64,000 nucleotides of DNA from Brucella cytisi (GTDB lineage Bacteria; Pseudomonadota; Alphaproteobacteria; Rhizobiales; Rhizobiaceae), in assembly GCA_012103075.1 (NCBI GenBank), contig JAAVLQ010000001.1:1426001-1490000 (forward strand), in the 5' to 3' direction. The notes under the pieces were generated by a model that worked only from the letters and a program-made list of their open reading frames with translations, was not told the DNA's origin and searched no databases. The translations under genes and the position numbers were made by a program. How positions within the stretch are numbered: the first letter of the stretch is position 1; each line of letters opens with the position of its first letter. This document shows positions 60,008-64,000 of this stretch, in pieces.

Positions 60008-60535
60008 TTACAGCTCCAGCGTATGATAGCGCCTGTTGAGATAGACCAGCGCCTCGTCCTCGGATTTGGACCGCAGGCCCACGACTTCCCCGAAAAGGAC
60101 GTGATGCGTGGAGTGATCCTGCACGCTGACCACCCGGCAATCGAAAGCAGCAAGTGCACCCTGCAATATGGGTGCTCCGGTCACCTGAACATCCCAGCGC
60201 GCCAGTTCGAACCGCTCATCACGGGTCAGGCCGATACGGCCCGAAAAAGCGTCTGCGAGCTGTTGGTGCGCCCCCGCGAGCGTGTTGACGGCGAACACGC
60301 CGTTTTCGATGAACAGCCGGTTTTCTTCATGAATCTTTTGCAGGCAAATCAGGATCGTCGGCGGATTATCCGAAACCGAACAGGCCGCCGTCAGCGTCAG
60401 ACCACGCCTTCCCGCACTACCGGCAGTCGTGACGATCTGTACTGCGCCGGCGTAATGACTCATGGCATCCCGATAGGACTTGGATTCCACCGAAGCTGCA
60501 CTTGAAATGATGTTCTTAATCGTTTGCACGTCCAA
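60008..60535 (-). CDS. Flavin reductase-like protein, candidate corrin reductase CobR
   Basis: 175 residues from TTG at 60535 (DVQTIKNIISSAAS); the open frame extends to 60640. Flavin_Reduct domain: YRDAMSHYAGAVQIVTTAG, GLTLTAACSVSDNPPTILIC, FAVNTLAGAHQQLADAFSG. In Brucella melitensis a reductase of this family, CobR, reduces cob(II)yrinic acid a,c-diamide. Position between cobG-J and cbiB-cobC-cobB fits that role, but many flavin reductases look alike. Intact. Confidence 0.75.
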   Translation of the reverse strand: MDVQTIKNIISSAASVESKSYRDAMSHYAGAVQIVTTAGSAGRRGLTLTAACSVSDNPPTILICLQKIHEENRLFIENGVFAVNTLAGAHQQLADAFSGRIGLTRDERFELARWDVQVTGAPILQGALAAFDCRVVSVQDHSTHHVLFGEVVGLRSKSEDEALVYLNRRYHTLEL

Positions 60536-60691
60536 CAGAATCCGTCTCGCCCTATGGCATGTTATCTGAAGCCAGCTACCCCGGTAACAAGCCCGCATAA
60601 CGAGCCCAAATAAGGGCCCCACATAACGGGCATTGCACAAAGGCCGTGAAACAGCTACCCACTTTTCGTTGAAAATGCCACGAATTGTTTA

Positions 60692-61801
60692 ATGAAGACG
60701 GATCACGTGATCGAGCTTGGGAAACGTCCGACCGCAGTACTGACAAGTATCATCCTTACACTGCTGACCAGTTCAGTACTGGCACAGGCGGAGGATATGC
60801 GCGTCGGGCTCGCAGCACCGCTGTCCGGAACGTTCGCTCCATTGGGCAATCAGCTGGCGGAAGGCGCTCGTGTAGCCGCCACTGCAAAAGGCGCAGAACT
60901 CGTTATTTTCGATGATCGCTGCGATGCTGAAGGCGGCAAAGGAAGCCGCAGAACGCTTCGTCAAGGAAAACGTCCGGGTCGTCACCGGCTTTCTGTGCCC
61001 GGAAGCGCTTGAAGCAGCACTTCCGGTTCTCGCAGCCAGCAACATACCTGTGTTGTGACATCAGGCGTCAGCGAAGCCACGCTAACTGAAAGACGTGCGC
61101 CCGCGCCGATGGCGGTATTCCGTCTCGCAACCGGTCTAGACAAGGAAACGCAGGCAACCGGGAGCTTCCTTGGCAGCCTTTGGCGCGCGCAATCTTTTGC
61201 AATCATCGATGATGGCACCATCGAAGGACGTGAACGAGCTGCACGCGTTTTAGCCAGCCTTAAAGAGCAGCAACTACAGCCGGTTTTCACAGACACCTAC
61301 CGACCGGGTCTCGATAACCAGAATGCTCTGGTCGCCCGGTTGCGGCGCGCAGGCGCTACCCATGTTTATGTCGGCGGTGAGCGCGACGATATCGCCGCTA
61401 TAGGCGCAAGCGCTGCCGCGCTCAACTATTCCCTGACGATTGCTGGCGGCAGCCTTCTTGACGCAGCACCCGGCACACAGCCCTTAAGTCAAGGCACGTT
61501 GATGATTGCCCCGCTCCGTCCGCAGGAACTCTCGACGGCAAAGCCAGCAATCGATGCATTGCGTCAGGCCGGGAAACTTGCAGACGCCTATGCAATCATT
61601 GGTTATGCCAGTGCGGAAATCCCTGCGGATGTGATCAAGCGTGCCGACGAGCAGAAGCTGCCGATTATCGACACACTCCGCAATAATTCCTTTGAAACCG
61701 TTCTCGGCTCGATCAAGTTCGATGGCAATGGTGTCCGAACCGACAACCCGAACCGCCTGCAGCGGTTCGATGGCAAGCGGTTCGTGCTAGCCGACAAGTA
61801 G
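60692..61801 (+). CDS. Periplasmic ligand-binding protein, branched-chain amino-acid receptor type
   Basis: 369 residues after repair. N-terminal signal peptide (VLTSIILTLLTSSVLAQA) then a type I periplasmic-binding fold: MRVGLAAPLSGTFAPLGNQL, ALPVLAASNIPVL, SFAIIDDGTIEGRERAARVL, ATHVYVGGERDDIAAIG. A gained G near 60933-60937 and a lost G near 61054-61056 break the frame. No permease or ATPase genes are adjacent, so it may be an orphan receptor. Its last 15 bp overlap the convergent cbiB. Confidence 0.8.
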
Positions 61802-62770
61802 CCCAATCAGGCTCGCAGCAATCACCAGTCCGGTCATCAGGCTCATCGTCGACCAGAAAAGATGAAGCGCGGCATCGATATCATCAGCGTTGGCGTCGCG
61901 CTTGCCGGATGCATTCAGCATCGGCCCTTCGACTTTCTCCGCCCCATATTGGCGCGGACCGGCAAGCGCCAGCCCCAGCCCGCCTGCAAAAGCCGATTCC
62001 GGCCAGCCAGCATTGGGCGAGCGATGCAGACGTGCATCACGGCGCATGGCGGAAAACGCTTCTTTCCCTGAAAGCCTGTCTTTCGTGATCGCGGTGGCAA
62101 GGGAGGCGAGCAGTCCGGTCAGTCTGGCTGGGATATAATTAGCGACATCGTCCAGCTTTGCGGCAAAACGACCAAAGTCACGATAGCGATCATTCAGATG
62201 GCCGATCATGGAATCAGCGGTATTGATCAGCTTGTAGGCGAACAAACCGGGTAGCCCACCGACCAGAAACCAGAACGCAGGTGCAACGATACCATCTGAA
62301 GCGTTTTCCGCGAGGCTTTCTATCGCTGCACGACTGACACCGCCTTCATCGAGATGTTCGGGATTGCGCCCGACGATCATCGACACAGCCCGACGACCGC
62401 CTTCGATCCCTTCCTCACGCAATGCCAGTGCGACCGCCTGCACATGATCGGCAAGGCTTTTCTGTGCAAGCAGCACCGTCACGATCAGGATTTCGGCAAC
62501 TGCACCGGCAGTCCCGGCGAAGGGTAACGAGAGTTCAAGGATGAGCCCCAGAACCACACAGGCCATCACCAGCCCGACCGTCAGCCACATGCCGTTTCGG
62601 CGAAGCACCGAGGCAGAGAGATTGCGATTGTTCCAGCGCTTTTCGCCCCACGAAATTGCTTTCCCGAACAGGACGACGGGGTGCGGCACCTTCTGCCATA
62701 GCTGCGGCGGGTCGCCGACAAAGCGATCCAGAAGAAGCGCCAGCGAAAGAATAATCAGCTTTATTTCCAT
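61787..62770 (-). CDS. cbiB: Adenosylcobinamide-phosphate synthase
   Basis: Attaches the aminopropanol arm to adenosylcobyric acid; called CobD in Pseudomonas and CbiB in Salmonella nomenclature. 327 residues, integral membrane, intact. Family segments: LLLDRFVGDPPQLWQKVPHP, ESLAENASDGIVAPAFWFLV, YKLINTADSMIGHLNDRY, PNAGWPESAFAGGLGLALAG. 22 bp after cobC on the minus strand. Confidence 0.95.
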   Translation of the reverse strand: MEIKLIILSLALLLDRFVGDPPQLWQKVPHPVVLFGKAISWGEKRWNNRNLSASVLRRNGMWLTVGLVMACVVLGLILELSLPFAGTAGAVAEILIVTVLLAQKSLADHVQAVALALREEGIEGGRRAVSMIVGRNPEHLDEGGVSRAAIESLAENASDGIVAPAFWFLVGGLPGLFAYKLINTADSMIGHLNDRYRDFGRFAAKLDDVANYIPARLTGLLASLATAITKDRLSGKEAFSAMRRDARLHRSPNAGWPESAFAGGLGLALAGPRQYGAEKVEGPMLNASGKRDANADDIDAALHLFWSTMSLMTGLVIAASLIGLLVG

Positions 62771-62792
62771 GAGCTTGACCAGAAAAACTGAA

Positions 62793-63789
62793 TCAAAATT
62801 TCAACGCCTTTTCGAACCGCGCAAGCGCCACATCATCCAAAGGCAAACCAATGCGCAACCAGCGCGGGGCGTAATCGAACTTCCGGATCAGAATATGTCT
62901 CTCGCACAATCTGGTGTAAATCCCGATTGCACCCACGTGTTCGACGAGAGAAAACAACGCCGTGCCGCCAATTTCCCTCAGACCGCTTTTGTCCAGAACA
63001 GCCGACAATTCCGCCCGCCGCAGATCAATACGTGTGCGATAATCCGCAAGCGTTCCGGCATCGCTGAAAGCATGATTGGCGATTGCCAGTGCTGGGCCAG
63101 AAACCGCCCATGGTCCAAGCCGCCGCTCCAACGCTTCAACAAAACGACCGCCTGTAATTGCAAAGCCCAGACGAACGCCAGCAAGCCCGAAAAAACTTGC
63201 CGAAGGATTTCAGCACGATCATCGGTGCATCTTCTGCATTTGCCGCAATGCTGACGGCCTCATGCGCGTCGGTGAACGCCTCATCAACAACCAGAAAGCC
63301 CCCGCGAGCACCGAGTTTCTGTGCAAGTTGCAGGAGAGCCTCTTTCGAAATCACGCGACCGTCTGGATTGTTCGGATTAACGATGACTGCCGCTGTTGCC
63401 TCACTCGGAATTTCATCAAGCGTCACACATTGCACAACCTTCCAGCCGGAAGCGGCGAACGAGGCAGCGTGTTCCTGATAGGTCGGCCCGAGGATGGCTA
63501 CCGTCGACGGCGCGATCAGCGTTGGAACGAGCTGGATCAAAGCCTGCGTGCCCGGCGCTGCAACGATCGGTGCTTTCTCGTTCAGCCGATAATAGCTGCG
63601 GGCCAGTCGCAACGTTTCCTGTAACAATCCTTCATCAGGCAGACGGTTCCAGATTTCAGGTGTCAGTTCGGGAAGCGGAAAATGCTCTGGATTGATGCCC
63701 GTCGAAAGGTCGAGCCAGTCTTGCGGCCTGCCACCAAAACGCGCGACGGCCTTGTCGAGCGCGCCGCCATGCTCGATTTCTGCACTCAA
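62793..63789 (-). CDS. cobC: Threonine-phosphate decarboxylase / CobC (PLP enzyme)
   Basis: 331 residues after removal of one extra T near 63187-63193. Provides the (R)-1-amino-2-propanol phosphate arm of cobalamin. Fold-type I aminotransferase features: LDLSTGINPEHFP, VNPNNPDGRVI, VVDEAFTDAHE, and the PLP lysine in MIVLKSFGKFFGLAG. TTG at 63789 (then SAEIEHGGALD) overlaps the cobB stop as TTGA, so the two are coupled. Confidence 0.92.
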
Positions 63790-64000
63790 GCTTTCTCTCC
63801 GCAAAAATCGATGACATGCATGAACGAGCCTGAAACGGAGCCGACTCTCAGGCCTGCCTCGCCAACATCGTCGCCGACAGCATCACGCACACGGAAAAGA
63901 CGATCAGCCTTTCCTTCACGCACGATACTGGCATAGTGAAACTCATGCGCCTTCAATGTCTCGGTCCAAGGCGCACCTGCAAGCGGTTCCAGCATGCGGT
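63786..64000 (-). CDS. cobB: Cobyrinate a,c-diamide synthase, C-terminal end (cut by window edge)
   Basis: The last 71 or so residues of a glutamine-amidotransferase of the CobB/CbiA family. LKAHEFHYASI holds the catalytic His; then DDVGEAGLRVGSVSGSFMHV and the end IDFCGEKA. It amidates the a and c side chains of cobyrinic or hydrogenobyrinic acid. The N-terminal ATP-binding domain lies beyond the window. Stop overlaps the cobC TTG start. Confidence 0.88.
   Translation of the reverse strand, partial: RMLEPLAGAPWTETLKAHEFHYASIVREGKADRLFRVRDAVGDDVGEAGLRVGSVSGSFMHVIDFCGEKA

Noticed and set aside
52780..64000. Cobalamin riboswitch upstream of the cob genes
   Set aside because: I looked in the cobL-cobG gap (73 bp) and other gaps; none is long enough or carries a recognisable B12 box.

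Overview
The window is a chromosomal segment of an alphaproteobacterium of the Brucellaceae, most likely an Ochrobactrum-type Brucella. Three things point there: the order rpoC-rpoB-rplL-rplJ-rplA-rplK-nusG-secE-tRNA(Trp)-tuf-tRNA(Gly)-tRNA(Tyr)-rlmB, an Omp25/Omp31-type porin-like protein, and cobalamin genes of the aerobic cob type. No prophage, insertion sequence or CRISPR array was seen.

Layout. 1-12.9 kb holds the transcription and translation block on the minus strand. 13.2-19.6 kb holds rlmB, a CBS protein, a rhomboid protease, a PAS_5 / PilZ / LapG-like protease trio, a gamma carbonic anhydrase and a membrane protein. 19.6-21.4 kb is a divergent tetA/tetR cassette with two tet operators. 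21.4-27.8 kb holds small exported proteins, DUF3126, cysE, an alpha/beta hydrolase, DUF192, a two-domain cold-shock protein, glyoxalase I and a Tim44-like protein. 27.9-37.8 kb runs recJ, glpX, hom and an alaC-like aminotransferase. A membrane AraC regulator with a divergent exported hydrolase lies between recJ and glpX, and an ABC-F ATPase lies between glpX and hom. 38-43.7 kb holds two lipoproteins (one a peptidase M15-like protein), two tandem tRNA(Glu) genes, DUF2218, sfsA, map and radC. 43.9-51.5 kb holds the porin-like gene, an M19 dipeptidase and a five-gene dipeptide ABC transporter. 51.6-64 kb holds a siderophore-interacting protein and the cobalamin genes cobL, cobG-H-I-J, a candidate corrin/flavin reductase, cbiB, cobC and the end of cobB.

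Sequence quality decides how this window should be read. Many genes, including essential ones (rpoB, rpoC, tuf, secE, rplK, map), are broken by single-base indels. Undoing these restores lengths that are whole codons and close to family norms. About twenty of the breaks and several substitutions sit where the protein family requires CCWGG. Reading by eye, I found only one intact CCWGG in 64 kb, where base composition predicts well over a hundred. Most other breaks are one-base changes in short homopolymers. The simplest explanation is a long-read assembly miscalled at methylated CCWGG sites and homopolymers, so split genes are annotated here as single intact genes.

Functionally, the window joins the RNA polymerase and ribosome core with amino-acid synthesis (cysE, hom, aminotransferase), peptide uptake and cleavage (dipeptidase plus Dpp), iron handling and a large part of aerobic B12 synthesis. 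The accessory pieces are tetA/tetR, the AraC-hydrolase pair and the ABC-F gene.
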